From contig NZ_QCXX01000007.1 in the NCBI RefSeq assembly GCF_003071065.1, forward strand, positions 248,669-312,668: a stretch of 64,000 nucleotides of DNA, written 5' to 3'. A program made the position numbers and the translations under genes. Of the stretch, positions 47,601-55,585 are shown piece by piece. The first letter of the stretch is position 1. Each line of letters starts with the position of its first letter. This DNA comes from Sphingobacterium athyrii (lineage in GTDB: Bacteria > Bacteroidota > Bacteroidia > Sphingobacteriales > Sphingobacteriaceae). The notes under the pieces were generated by a model, which worked only from the letters and a program-made list of their open reading frames with translations, ran no database searches and had not been told where the DNA came from.

Positions 47601-48272
47601 GGAACGATCCTGACGTTTAATCCCAAGTGCCGTTACCACGACTTCATCGAGCACACTATCATTTCTTTTTAAGATCACCTGACGTACAGCAGTATTGTTA
47701 TCATCCAGTTTTACAGGATGGAGTTCCTTTTTCTCATAGCCAACATGTGTGATCACCACATGATATTCACCAGGACTCAACTTGACCGTTACCTCCCCTT
47801 TAGCATTAGACAAGCTACTCTGCCCGGTCTCAATCACATGCACAGACGCGCCGGCTACGGGTTTGTTGTCCACATCTAAAATCTGCAATTTCAACGGATA
47901 AGAGGTTTGTTTGCCCGCATTTCGAACAAGGACAATCCCGCCCGTGACTTTCCTTGATTGAATGTCGGTACCTCTCAAAATATAGTTCAATACCTCATCG
48001 AGATGCACGTTGCGGAATACCTTTTCAGTTATTGCTATACGCTCCAGGTGGAGAATATTTCGATCATAACCAATTGCCTGACCTGTTTCCTGCGAAAGCT
48101 GGAGAACAGCTTCCGCAGCATTGCCACTACGGAGATGAATATTGATCAGATCGCCAGGTATCAGCTGTACGCTATCCATTACCCCGGCACGACTATTTGC
48201 TCCCGAAATAGAAAGCACTGAACAGAGCGCGAGCTTTACTGCCAGGCTGGTGAGCTTTGTTATTTTATACAT
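44619..48272 (-). CDS. SusC-like transporter with N-terminal STN signalling domain
   Basis: From the ATG at 48272 the protein is 1217 residues; a GTG at 48317 would extend it by 15 polar residues ahead of the signal peptide. After the signal comes an STN domain (about residues 35-115, with AAEAVLQLSQETGQAIGYD and VHLDEVLNYIL). Next are a carboxypeptidase-regulatory-like domain (LQILDVDNKPVAGASVHVIE), a plug (INMVIRG-type motif MVIRGASSLSTDNQPLFVVD) and the barrel. STN domains touch FecR-type anti-sigma factors when substrate is bound, so this transporter senses as well as imports. The upstream fecR and sigma genes complete the circuit. Confidence 0.94.
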   Translation of the reverse strand: MYKITKLTSLAVKLALCSVLSISGANSRAGVMDSVQLIPGDLINIHLRSGNAAEAVLQLSQETGQAIGYDRNILHLERIAITEKVFRNVHLDEVLNYILRGTDIQSRKVTGGIVLVRNAGKQTSYPLKLQILDVDNKPVAGASVHVIETGQSSLSNAKGEVTVKLSPGEYHVVITHVGYEKKELHPVKLDDNNTAVRQVILKRNDSVLDEVVVTALGIKRQDRSLGYAVGKIKGEDLNRVNNDNFLVGMAGKVPGVTISSTGPTGSTVNMVIRGASSLSTDNQPLFVVDGVPLMNSLNNIGQIGDDNKVDYGNAIANINPEDIEHISILKGPSAAALYGSRAGNGVVLITTKTGKNAEKMTIAVNSNTVFDIPYKFIDLHNKFASGTMPWRPGDQPGNLIIEEESTVMVGPALDKGYKAVQWNSPLDEQGKPIPTELKSYPDNIKNFVQTGITSSNGISLSNRSERLDYRFSYSNMANKGIIPNADLFRNTLNINSTMRLRNNLTLGLSLDASRNNSNNRPAGNRGTNPIQAAYEVAPHINILDLKDYWLPGQEQLQQRSQSIGNHNNPYFLAYGVNNAFTRDRVFGNLRLDWTIKKDWTAMLRYATDVYWENRETKIPYSYTNEPRGAYGIVNLMNMEQNIDVLTTYTQKMGDFHATGSLGGNLRYNRGKSVQNTSKNGAGLITPGLYTLANISPLNLDFYSSISERAINSVYGLVNLSYRDMVYLDLTGRNDWSSTLPVDNRSYFYPSASLSLLANQVLKLPKAIHLMKLRAGVARVGNDTYPYNLSNVLSNPGSWGDVLRLTRSGALLIPDLKPEIATSYELGMDLGLWNNRLKFEGTYYKLANKNQIISTTLPSSSGFNSKNINAGLLSSRGIELALSGRPIAKENWSWDLGLNWHRNRTRIDELSEGVEFYTFWTDGRGGARTYVGEEIGDLYDSKLVTVEDQSSPYYGFPILNKNGSWQAVRINNSRNKIGNFNPDFTMGLQSSLRYKKWTMNIAADMRFGGKFMSQTYRYFESNLTTQRFLDQLINPKGMTGETLRNYLIDNNLVRVQGNRYPIVGGPGEEYGGYPVNVGGVTGNFGVFNPGVIAQYDDKGNITGYTENLGAEGTKYIAYSDNYPWDFMNAATFDASFVKLRELSVSYDLSGKWLKRLGIANGSLGVYTRNLILWTKAKVGIDPEMAFQPETGIGFKQGIERYNVTPWSMPIGFKVNVTF

Positions 48273-48390
48273 ATATTTGTATGAATGTTTTTTAACATGA
48301 CTTATTAAGGTGCTCACTGGTCGATTTAGCGGTTTGCCAGATGAGCACTTTTCCTTTGGTAGATTTTCCGTCGTTTTCTGCTGATGCAGC

Positions 48391-49371
48391 TTATTTGTGT
48401 AAGATTATTTCATTTTTTTCCCTCCTAAATTTGATTTGATGAATAGTGCAGATCATATTCAAGACCTGATCCAAGGACTCAACCTGAGGAATCATCAGGG
48501 AGTAGTTGAATTTATCCGTATCAAGGTTGTCTGCAATCAATACAACACCATAACGGTTATAAATAATTTCTTTTAGCGCATCGAATCCCACATTATTCAA
48601 TAGCATACCACCTTGTGTCCATAGATTCACAGTACTTGGATGCTGATCAAAAATTTCAAAATGTTTTTTTGCCAGACTGTAACGTGCCGCTTTACCCCTA
48701 GTCAGGATATGTTGTTCCCCATTTTCTTCAGCGAACACCTTTACACGTCCGGTTTTAACTTCAACCGTAACTTGTCCGGAAGCGTGTGAACGATTGACAT
48801 TGAATGAAGTCCCTAATACGGCGACAGAAATAGCCCCTGATGCTATCTTAAACGGATGCAAAGTATCACGCTTGACCTTGAAGAAGGCTTCGCCACGATC
48901 TAAAAAAATGGTTCTATTTTTTCCGTAGTTTATCTTATCATAGCGAATCTGTGCATTTCCATTGAGAAAAACAGAAGTTCCATCGGGAAGAAAAATCTCC
49001 CGCAATTCACCGGCTTTCGTCACTGTTTGCATAAGCTGCGTTTCGGATACTGTTGCCCCGGAATTGAGCGCTGATTGATTGTCCCGGAAAAATAGAAGAG
49101 CTGAGACACCTAGCAATACGAATGCGGCAGCGGCAGATAGCCATCGAAACCGTTGGTTTTGAGCTGCTTTTTTTCTCTCGGCCCGTACAGCCGGTACAAG
49201 TCGCTCAAACAATTCGTCCTTTACCGCATGACGATGGGCCGTATCATGAAACGGATTAATATCTTCATCTGTAATAGACTGATACCAACTATCCACCCGT
49301 TTATTTTCCCCTTCAGTTAATTTTCCCTGTAGGTAGTATTGTATTATGCGTTTAAAATTCTCAATATTCAC
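48391..49371 (-). CDS. FecR-family anti-sigma factor
   Basis: The 326-residue protein has a cytoplasmic N-terminal part of about 90 residues, one membrane helix (WLSAAAAFVLLGVSALLFF, about residues 93-111), the FecR domain (EIFLPDGTSVFLNGNAQIRY and EAFFKVKRD) and a C-terminal DUF4974 domain that would meet the STN domain (ESLDQVLNMICTIHQIKFRR). It holds the ECF sigma factor until the transporter signals. It lies 63 bases after the sigma gene and 118 bases before SusC. Confidence 0.94.
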   Translation of the reverse strand: MNIENFKRIIQYYLQGKLTEGENKRVDSWYQSITDEDINPFHDTAHRHAVKDELFERLVPAVRAERKKAAQNQRFRWLSAAAAFVLLGVSALLFFRDNQSALNSGATVSETQLMQTVTKAGELREIFLPDGTSVFLNGNAQIRYDKINYGKNRTIFLDRGEAFFKVKRDTLHPFKIASGAISVAVLGTSFNVNRSHASGQVTVEVKTGRVKVFAEENGEQHILTRGKAARYSLAKKHFEIFDQHPSTVNLWTQGGMLLNNVGFDALKEIIYNRYGVVLIADNLDTDKFNYSLMIPQVESLDQVLNMICTIHQIKFRREKNEIILHK

Positions 49372-49434
49372 TGTTATTATTTTTTATTCTAATACAGGCG
49401 AATACCCTCGAAGTACTTTAATTCAATGTGTTTT

Positions 49435-50127
49435 TTATATTAAATAATAATGAAGCAGATAACTGCCTGCGAAGAGTAGAAAAATAGAATCACGTTCTGC
49501 AAATCGTTGGGTCAATTCCTGACGCAGGATTCTTCTTGCATCCGATAAATAATTTTTGACAGTCTGTTCGGCCAGGTTTAACTCTTTGGCGATTTGCGTT
49601 ATCGAATAGTTTTCATAGCGCATCAAATAAACCGATCGCATCAGCTTGGGCAACCGTCCAATAGAGTCTTCCACAATGACCTCCAATGCCTTGTACTTTG
49701 CTAAACTATGATCATCTAAATTGGTAAATAGCTCCATTCGTAAGGCAGCCTGATCAAACACCTGTTTACGAACCCGCTCCGTCGCATAATAATTGAGTAC
49801 TTTGTTTTTAACAGAAGTATAGAGATAGGATTTCAAGGAGTTATATTCGGTATTAATGAGATTGCGCCTTTCCCAGATGTGTATAAAAACTTCCTGCACG
49901 AGATCTTTTGCGGAGGCTTCATCCCTAAGATGACGAAAGACTGTTGTGTACAGCTCCTCCCAATACAAATCAAAAAAATAGGTAAAGGCTTTGGGATCAC
50001 CTGCTTTAAAAAGTGACAAATAGTGGTTATCTACATGGGCTTTGGTCGTTTTCACCTTACAAAGATAGTGGCACAAGATTACGGGAATGTTAATTTTTCC
50101 GGAAGATTTCAAACACAATCTTCCCAT
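49435..50127 (-). CDS. ECF sigma factor of the Bacteroidota FecI-like type
   Basis: The 230-residue frame contains sigma region 2 (DPKAFTYFFDLYWEELYTTV and VQEVFIHIWERR) and region 4 (LMRSVYLMRYENYSITQIA and VKNYLSDARRILRQEL), plus the short hydrophobic C-terminal tail common in this phylum. A GTG at 50055, preceded by TAAG, would remove 24 residues with no family support and is a plausible true start. The factor is expected to switch on the SusC operon downstream when FecR releases it. Confidence 0.93.
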   Translation of the reverse strand: MGRLCLKSSGKINIPVILCHYLCKVKTTKAHVDNHYLSLFKAGDPKAFTYFFDLYWEELYTTVFRHLRDEASAKDLVQEVFIHIWERRNLINTEYNSLKSYLYTSVKNKVLNYYATERVRKQVFDQAALRMELFTNLDDHSLAKYKALEVIVEDSIGRLPKLMRSVYLMRYENYSITQIAKELNLAEQTVKNYLSDARRILRQELTQRFAERDSIFLLFAGSYLLHYYLI

Positions 50128-50455
50128 TTACATGAGATAAGATCGATATTGTACAATAAGCCTTTATTTTTGTTGATAACCATGTTAAGTACCTAAGTAT
50201 TAAAAGACATTTTGTTGAAAACCTGCCCAGCATCGGGTGGGCGAAGCCCGATTCTTTCAAAGTACCGAGCAATCGCTTTGTATAAAAAAAAATGTTAACA
50301 ACACTGTTAATTTACTCTATATAAGTGCTATTTATGTTAATAACATTTTTACCGCATCCTATTTTCAAAGACAAAATAAGTCTATTTAAAAAAATTATCC
50401 CGGTCGCTAAGGGTAAAACGAAAGTTCGCTGTCATAAAAATAAAGCTTAATCAAT
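50128..50455. other. Divergent intergenic region between sigma gene and TonB receptor gene
   Basis: This 328-base gap has no gene. A GC-rich hairpin (GGGC-GAA-GCCC with wider arms, 50239-50249) is nearer the sigma gene. The odd palindrome ATGTTA-A-TAACAT (50334-50346) and TGTTAACA (50292-50299) lie about 110-160 bases before the receptor gene and may be regulatory. No promoter of the TAnnTTTG type is clear on either strand. Confidence 0.4.
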
Positions 50456-52846
50456 ATGAAACTAACATCAATCTTAATCATAGCAATGGCGACCCAGGCC
50501 ACGCAATCACTTGCGCAGGTTCAAGATTCGACGAAGACAAACCGACGGATGGTGACCGAAACTGTCAAAGGGACTGTCCTGGACAAAAATACAAGACTAC
50601 CACTGATCGGTGCCACCATTATTCTTTCTTCCAACGGAGATACAAAATCCGTTAGTACAGATCAGCAGGGGGTATTTAGGCTGCTGCAAGTTCCTGTAGG
50701 GCGTCAAGTATTACGGGTACGTATGGCGGGCTATAGACAGGAAGAGCTATCAGAACTGCTCATCACCTCTGGCCGTGAGAATATCCTTAATATTGAAATG
50801 GAACCACAGGCAAACACCTTAAACGAAGCCGTGGTTTATGCCAACACCGGAAAGCAACCATTAAATCAAATGGCGATGACCAGTGGTCGCTCATTTTCAC
50901 CAGAGGAGACCAATCGGTATGCAGGGGCTTTCTTTGACCCCGCAAGAATGGCACAGAGCTTTCCCGGAGTTGTTGCCGGTGGTGACGACAATGAGATAAT
51001 TGTGCGTGGAAATTCGCCTAAAAGCTTACAATGGCGATTGGAAGGCATCGAAATTGTAAATCCCAACCACTTTGGGGCCGAAGGTGCCGCCGGTGGAGGG
51101 ATCAGTATGCTTAATACGATGGTTTTGGGAAAATCTGATTTCTATACTGGTGGACTGGCTGCTGAATACAACAACGCCATATCGGGAGTATTTGACCTTA
51201 AATTTAGAAAGGGAAATACCGATAAACGCGAATATACATTCAACGTCGGTGTGTTGGGGGTAGGTGCAACTTTAGAGGGGCCTTTCAAAAAAGGAAGCGA
51301 TGCCTCTTATTTGATCAGCTATCGTTACTCCTCATTGAGTCTATTGGAAAAAGTAGGGGTAAAAGTCTCGGATACCGGTATCCCAAAATACCAGGACCTC
51401 TCCTTTAATTTTGTATTTCCAACCAAAAAGGCCGGAACATTTTCATTGTTTGGGATAGGCGGTCTCGGAAAAATAAAGGAAACTGCCAAACGCAATTTCC
51501 AGGAATGGGAGGAACGCACAGATGCACAGGACATGAACCTGGGATTTAACGCCGGAAGCGCTGGACTAAAACATCAATATATCGCCAACGATAGGCTGTA
51601 TTTCACCAATATTATTTCGGCATCGGTCAGCCGCAATTCCAATAAAACAGATACCCTGACACAGGATTATGTTACTAGCCTGTATCATAAAGATAAATTT
51701 ACAAATACCGCAATCCGTTATGCTGGAAGCCTGAATTATAGAGCAAACAGTAAAAACACGATCCGGGCGGGAATCAATGCCAGTCTGCTTCGATATGACC
51801 TCTACGCCTTAACCTATGATACCGAACTTGCCGCATTAAAAGAACGGATCAATGAAAAAGGGAATACCAGTACCTATGACGCTTTTGCACAGCTCAAAAC
51901 TGAACTGTCCGATCGCCTGACACTAAATACGGGGGTACACGCTAACTATTTTGCCTTAAGTAAAAGCTGGACTGCAGAACCTAGACTGGGCTTAAACTGG
52001 AAAGTCGCGGCAGACCAGACGATATCCTTTGGTACGGGGCTTTACAATCGTTTAGAACCACTCAGTTATTATTTTGCCAAGAACGGAACCGGTCAAAATA
52101 CAACAGACAATACAGCGCTATCCCCTACCAAATCCGCGCAGGCTGTTATAGGCTATGAAAAAAATCTAAGCCGCACGCTGAGATTTAAAACCGAAGTCTA
52201 TTATCAACATTTATACAATGTCCCTGTATCCTCAGATCCAGACATGAACTTCTCCCTACTCAACGTGTCGGATATTTCGGCAATCGGAACATCGACCTAT
52301 CGTCAATTGGTCAATAAAGGTACAGGCAGAAACTATGGCATTGAGTTAACGGTTGAAAAATCACTCAGCAAGGGGTATTATTTTATGGCCACCACTTCAA
52401 TATTTGATTCCAAATTCAAAGCACTCAATGGCAAAGAATACAATACAACATTCAATACACGCTATGTCGGTAATCTATTATTGGGAAAAGAATGGACAGT
52501 GGGAAAAAATAAAAATAACCTATTCGGGATGAACGCCAAACTGATCTACGCGGGTGGAAGAAAATACTCTCCGGTGCTGGAGGATGAATCCTTGCGCTTA
52601 GATGAGGAAATCATCGATCAAAGCCGGATTAATACGCTAACTGCCGATCCTTATATTCGACTTGATTTTTCATCAAGCTACCGCATCAACCGCAAAAAAG
52701 TGAGCCACCTCATCATCCTGGATATTCAAAATATCCTCAATAGAGAGAATACGGTCGGGATGCATTACAACTTCAGCAAACGTGTTATCGAACCGCAAAA
52801 ATGGACCGGGATCATACCGACCATTAACTATAGGATCGAATTCTAA
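50456..52846 (+). CDS. TonB-dependent receptor with carboxypeptidase-regulatory-like domain, no SusD partner
   Basis: The 796-residue protein has a signal peptide ending near SLAQVQ, a carboxypeptidase-regulatory-like domain (TVKGTVLDKNTRLPLIGATI, about residues 36-115), a plug (NEIIVRGNSPKSLQWRLEGIE) and a barrel ending in YRIEF. It is shorter than SusC proteins and has no SusD gene next to it, so it belongs to the more general receptors. The ligand is unknown. It converges with the PL8 gene, and the nearest signalling genes are the divergent sigma and fecR. Confidence 0.9.
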   Translation: MKLTSILIIAMATQATQSLAQVQDSTKTNRRMVTETVKGTVLDKNTRLPLIGATIILSSNGDTKSVSTDQQGVFRLLQVPVGRQVLRVRMAGYRQEELSELLITSGRENILNIEMEPQANTLNEAVVYANTGKQPLNQMAMTSGRSFSPEETNRYAGAFFDPARMAQSFPGVVAGGDDNEIIVRGNSPKSLQWRLEGIEIVNPNHFGAEGAAGGGISMLNTMVLGKSDFYTGGLAAEYNNAISGVFDLKFRKGNTDKREYTFNVGVLGVGATLEGPFKKGSDASYLISYRYSSLSLLEKVGVKVSDTGIPKYQDLSFNFVFPTKKAGTFSLFGIGGLGKIKETAKRNFQEWEERTDAQDMNLGFNAGSAGLKHQYIANDRLYFTNIISASVSRNSNKTDTLTQDYVTSLYHKDKFTNTAIRYAGSLNYRANSKNTIRAGINASLLRYDLYALTYDTELAALKERINEKGNTSTYDAFAQLKTELSDRLTLNTGVHANYFALSKSWTAEPRLGLNWKVAADQTISFGTGLYNRLEPLSYYFAKNGTGQNTTDNTALSPTKSAQAVIGYEKNLSRTLRFKTEVYYQHLYNVPVSSDPDMNFSLLNVSDISAIGTSTYRQLVNKGTGRNYGIELTVEKSLSKGYYFMATTSIFDSKFKALNGKEYNTTFNTRYVGNLLLGKEWTVGKNKNNLFGMNAKLIYAGGRKYSPVLEDESLRLDEEIIDQSRINTLTADPYIRLDFSSSYRINRKKVSHLIILDIQNILNRENTVGMHYNFSKRVIEPQKWTGIIPTINYRIEF

Positions 52847-52896
52847 TAGACTAGAAACGTGAATAGCAAATTTCGGCAAATGAATGAATGAATGAA

Positions 52897-52930
52897 TAAG
52901 GTCCAAGCTCTGTGGAGAACTTGGACCTTA
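52897..52930. terminator. Terminator between convergent receptor and PL8 genes
   Basis: TAAGGTCCAAG pairs with CTTGGACCTTA around a 12-base loop, with T-rich sequence after it on the plus strand. The hairpin could serve both genes. It is preceded by about four copies of TGAA. Confidence 0.78.
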
Positions 52931-52968
52931 CTTTTTAATATTCACGGCAATTCGAAAGAATTAAATCT

Positions 52969-55068
52969 TTATTTATTACCCGTCGGGATTGTTTCTGATG
53001 AGGTACTACCCGCGTACTCAGCCTGCGGAAGCTTGATCTCGACAATCTGATTTACTTTTGCATTTTTATTGATGAGATGAATACGTATAGCTTTTTCCTG
53101 TTGCAGTGGATCTGCCACATCCAGCTTGAAGACGCTATTTCCCTTTGTGATTTGCAGAATAACCGGCTTATCCACCTGAATAGACCAAGCTCCAATTTGA
53201 TAGGTACCAGACTCATAAAACACGGCCTGAATAGCGGCCAGACCCAGATGTTCTACAGCTTGAATCGCAGGCGTATTGTGCCAAATTTTTAGCTGCTGCA
53301 TAGCCCGCTTATCGATCTGATCCACACCAGGTACCACGATGTAAGCATAACTTCCATTTACAGGTTTCGCTGCGTGCTCAACCCATAACTTAAATACCTT
53401 ACCATGTACAGCATCTTTTGATCGGGAACGATTGATGCGGTACCAAGAGCCCGATTGTTCTTTTGCCGTCAGAGCGATTTTCATCGCTTCTGGAAAGTAA
53501 TAGCCGACCTGATTGTGCATGACATATTCACCTTGTTTGACATTTCGAACCAGTGAATCGGTTGACATCTGCTCTTTTCCATTCCATACGACAGGACCAT
53601 TCAACCAAGTTTGATTCAGTGTTGTTACGACCGGTTCCGCAGCACTACAGTTAATTCCACTGCCCAGACAAACAATCTCCTTATCAAAAAAGAACCATGC
53701 TTTTTGTGCAGCCAGTCCATCGTATTGAACAGACATGGCCGATGCGCCGATTGTACCATTGCTGACCCCACCAGAGAAACTATTGGCAGCCAGTACACCC
53801 CACTGTTCTTTCAGTTCCTGATCACCCTGATAATCTCGGGTTGTTGTCCCCGGAATTTTGTCCCATTCCCATACTGGCATGATATTATAGTATTCTGGAC
53901 CAAATACCTGAATATTGGTTACACCATCTGTCATATTTTTTCCAAGCATATTTTCACCGTTTCCTGATTCCGATTTGTTGGTTCGCTTGCTTGCCAGACG
54001 CAGGTTGAAATGAAACTGTTTTCTGAGGTGTGTTGTGTAGTCTCCTTTCCAATAATGTCGATGGAGGGATTGATCTTCTGCATTAAAAGCCTGTATACTA
54101 TCTAATTTTGCCAATCCTTTCTTCCAGATCTCATTTTTAGCTGGATCAATCAATTGCATCTGCTGCAATATGGCGACTTCCTGGTCCTTGCGCAATATAT
54201 CTGGTCGTGATATCCCGCGCCCATGCACATTAAAATCAATATAACGTGAGCGTATGATCGGCAGGTAGGTTTCCAAAAGAAATTTTTCGAAGAGGGCCAA
54301 TTTCTCCTTATTAACCGCATAAGGTGTCTCGCGAACATAGGCCATTACCTTAGAAATTCCCTTTAAAAACTCTTCGCCATAGCCCGCGATATACAATTGT
54401 GGTCCATGCTGTAAGTAAGAGAAATCATATTGCAACCCCTCTTTCCCATCCACCAACTGGATGGGAAAAAGCAGTTGTTCCATAGCAGCAGTCAGTAGAC
54501 TGGCATCTTCCAAGATTAGTGCACGATAGAAATAATGCATGGCAATATCACTTTTGTTCGCGCCCGTTCTCTTATAGGGATCCCCTCTCTCCATCAACTT
54601 GACCAGTGCTGTTTCCACTGTAGCTGGGATTTTCTCCTGACCGAATTTCATCAGGATCAGACAGACACCTATTGCTTTAGGAGAAGCGATTTCATTGTGC
54701 CACCAGTTCGTTGATTCAAATCGGTTATTTGCCCAGTACTGAGCCGCCCGTACAATCTTGTCATAAAGCGACTTTTGCTGATAAGATTTACTCTTGGGCG
54801 AGACATAAGCTACGATCAAAGCTCTCAAGCGATCCAAGTGTTCTCCTGGAGGCCAGAGTGAAATTGATTTACTCGTGTAATCTATATCAGACCAAGTACC
54901 AGCTTCAGTCAATTGATTGATCCAGATTGTGGTTTTATCACCGTGAGCAGCCGAACTTTGCAATTCGTCCTCGTACACATGTTTTTTGATGCGATCAAAT
55001 GTATGACGGTCCTGGGCTTTAGCCATGACAAGTCCAAATGCGAGTAAAAGTATAAGTATGATTTTCAT
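52969..55068 (-). CDS. PL8 polysaccharide lyase (chondroitin AC / hyaluronan lyase type)
   Basis: The 699-residue protein has a signal peptide ending at MAKAQ and the PL8 plan of an alpha/alpha toroid followed by beta-sandwich domains. Its length and residues track the chondroitin AC lyase of Pedobacter heparinus with an offset of four: Asn171, His221, Tyr230, Arg284 and Arg288 match that enzyme's catalytic Asn175, His225, Tyr234, Arg288 and Arg292, as I recall its numbering. The motifs are NWWHNEIASP (121-130) and FSYLQHGPQLYIAGYG (216-231). It should cleave chondroitin or hyaluronan by beta-elimination. It follows the sulfatase remnant by 46 bases, so the two were probably one operon. Confidence 0.93.
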   Translation of the reverse strand: MKIILILLLAFGLVMAKAQDRHTFDRIKKHVYEDELQSSAAHGDKTTIWINQLTEAGTWSDIDYTSKSISLWPPGEHLDRLRALIVAYVSPKSKSYQQKSLYDKIVRAAQYWANNRFESTNWWHNEIASPKAIGVCLILMKFGQEKIPATVETALVKLMERGDPYKRTGANKSDIAMHYFYRALILEDASLLTAAMEQLLFPIQLVDGKEGLQYDFSYLQHGPQLYIAGYGEEFLKGISKVMAYVRETPYAVNKEKLALFEKFLLETYLPIIRSRYIDFNVHGRGISRPDILRKDQEVAILQQMQLIDPAKNEIWKKGLAKLDSIQAFNAEDQSLHRHYWKGDYTTHLRKQFHFNLRLASKRTNKSESGNGENMLGKNMTDGVTNIQVFGPEYYNIMPVWEWDKIPGTTTRDYQGDQELKEQWGVLAANSFSGGVSNGTIGASAMSVQYDGLAAQKAWFFFDKEIVCLGSGINCSAAEPVVTTLNQTWLNGPVVWNGKEQMSTDSLVRNVKQGEYVMHNQVGYYFPEAMKIALTAKEQSGSWYRINRSRSKDAVHGKVFKLWVEHAAKPVNGSYAYIVVPGVDQIDKRAMQQLKIWHNTPAIQAVEHLGLAAIQAVFYESGTYQIGAWSIQVDKPVILQITKGNSVFKLDVADPLQQEKAIRIHLINKNAKVNQIVEIKLPQAEYAGSTSSETIPTGNK

Positions 55069-55114
55069 TCGTTTTTATTTAGCTATCCGATTAAGGATAT
55101 TGTTTTTCTGTGGC

Positions 55115-55463
55115 TCATCTGACCACCTCCATTCTGTGCTTCATGATCTGGTTCTGGTCATTATCCAAAACAGAACTCAACCATTTGGGCTTTGCCATTT
55201 TTTGCTTCCCATTCGGCACGTGAGGATGCGCAAACCGATGCAGATGCATAAACACACTGGAAACGAATCCCCTGCTTTGCCAGTTGGTCAATATGTGGAG
55301 TATGACCTTCTTTTCCGCCAAAGCAGCCAAAATCATCATAACCGCCATCGTCGCTCAAAATCACAATGACATTGGGCCGCTGCTGTGCAAAAACAGAAAT
55401 TTCAACTAGAGAAAGTACACTCAACACCGCAAGTATACGATAGAACGTTTTCCCGTAGATCAT
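55115..55463 (-). pseudogene. Sulfatase remnant: N-terminus joined to C-terminal scrap, frameshifted
   Basis: The frame opens with a signal peptide ending at SVFAQQ and the sulfatase start RPNVIVILSDDGGYDDFGC and TPHIDQLAKQGIRF. It reaches the active-site region as SVCASSR, where a functional enzyme reads C/S-x-P-S-R, so proline is replaced by serine. Directly after, it turns into unrelated-looking sequence and stops at 55161, after 100 residues; sulfatases have about 450-550. A second frame continues to 55115 as KPKWLSSVLDNDQNQIMKHR, which resembles a sulfatase C-terminus. A large internal deletion with a frameshift explains both. It was probably the chondroitin sulfatase partner of the adjacent PL8 lyase. 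Confidence 0.82.
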
Positions 55464-55516
55464 CGCATTAGATTTATCCCTAAATGTAACCTTAAATGTA
55501 TTGGATTTTTTGTAAA

Positions 55517-55534
55517 AAATCGAAAACGATTTCG
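55517..55534. promoter_or_regulatory. LacI-type operator-like palindrome upstream of sulfatase/PL8 genes
   Basis: AAATCG-AAAA-CGATTT (55517-55532) is an exact inverted repeat, and the overlapping CGAAAACGATTTCG (55521-55534) is palindromic at 12 of 14 positions with a central CG. It lies 54 bases upstream of the sulfatase remnant and 52 bases before the divergent barstar-like gene, and could control either. Confidence 0.4.
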
Positions 55535-55585
55535 TTAAGTCAATTTTTTTTAGTCCTTTAGATAAGTAAATCTAATGTGAAGCAG

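Noticed and set aside
52879..52896. Short TGAA tandem repeat as a phase-variation tract
   Set aside because: Only about four copies, located after the receptor stop codon and before the terminator, so slippage would not alter a coding frame.
55115..55348. 77-codon minus-strand ORF as an independent gene
   Set aside because: It overlaps the sulfatase remnant in another frame. Only its last part looks like protein, as the displaced sulfatase C-terminus.
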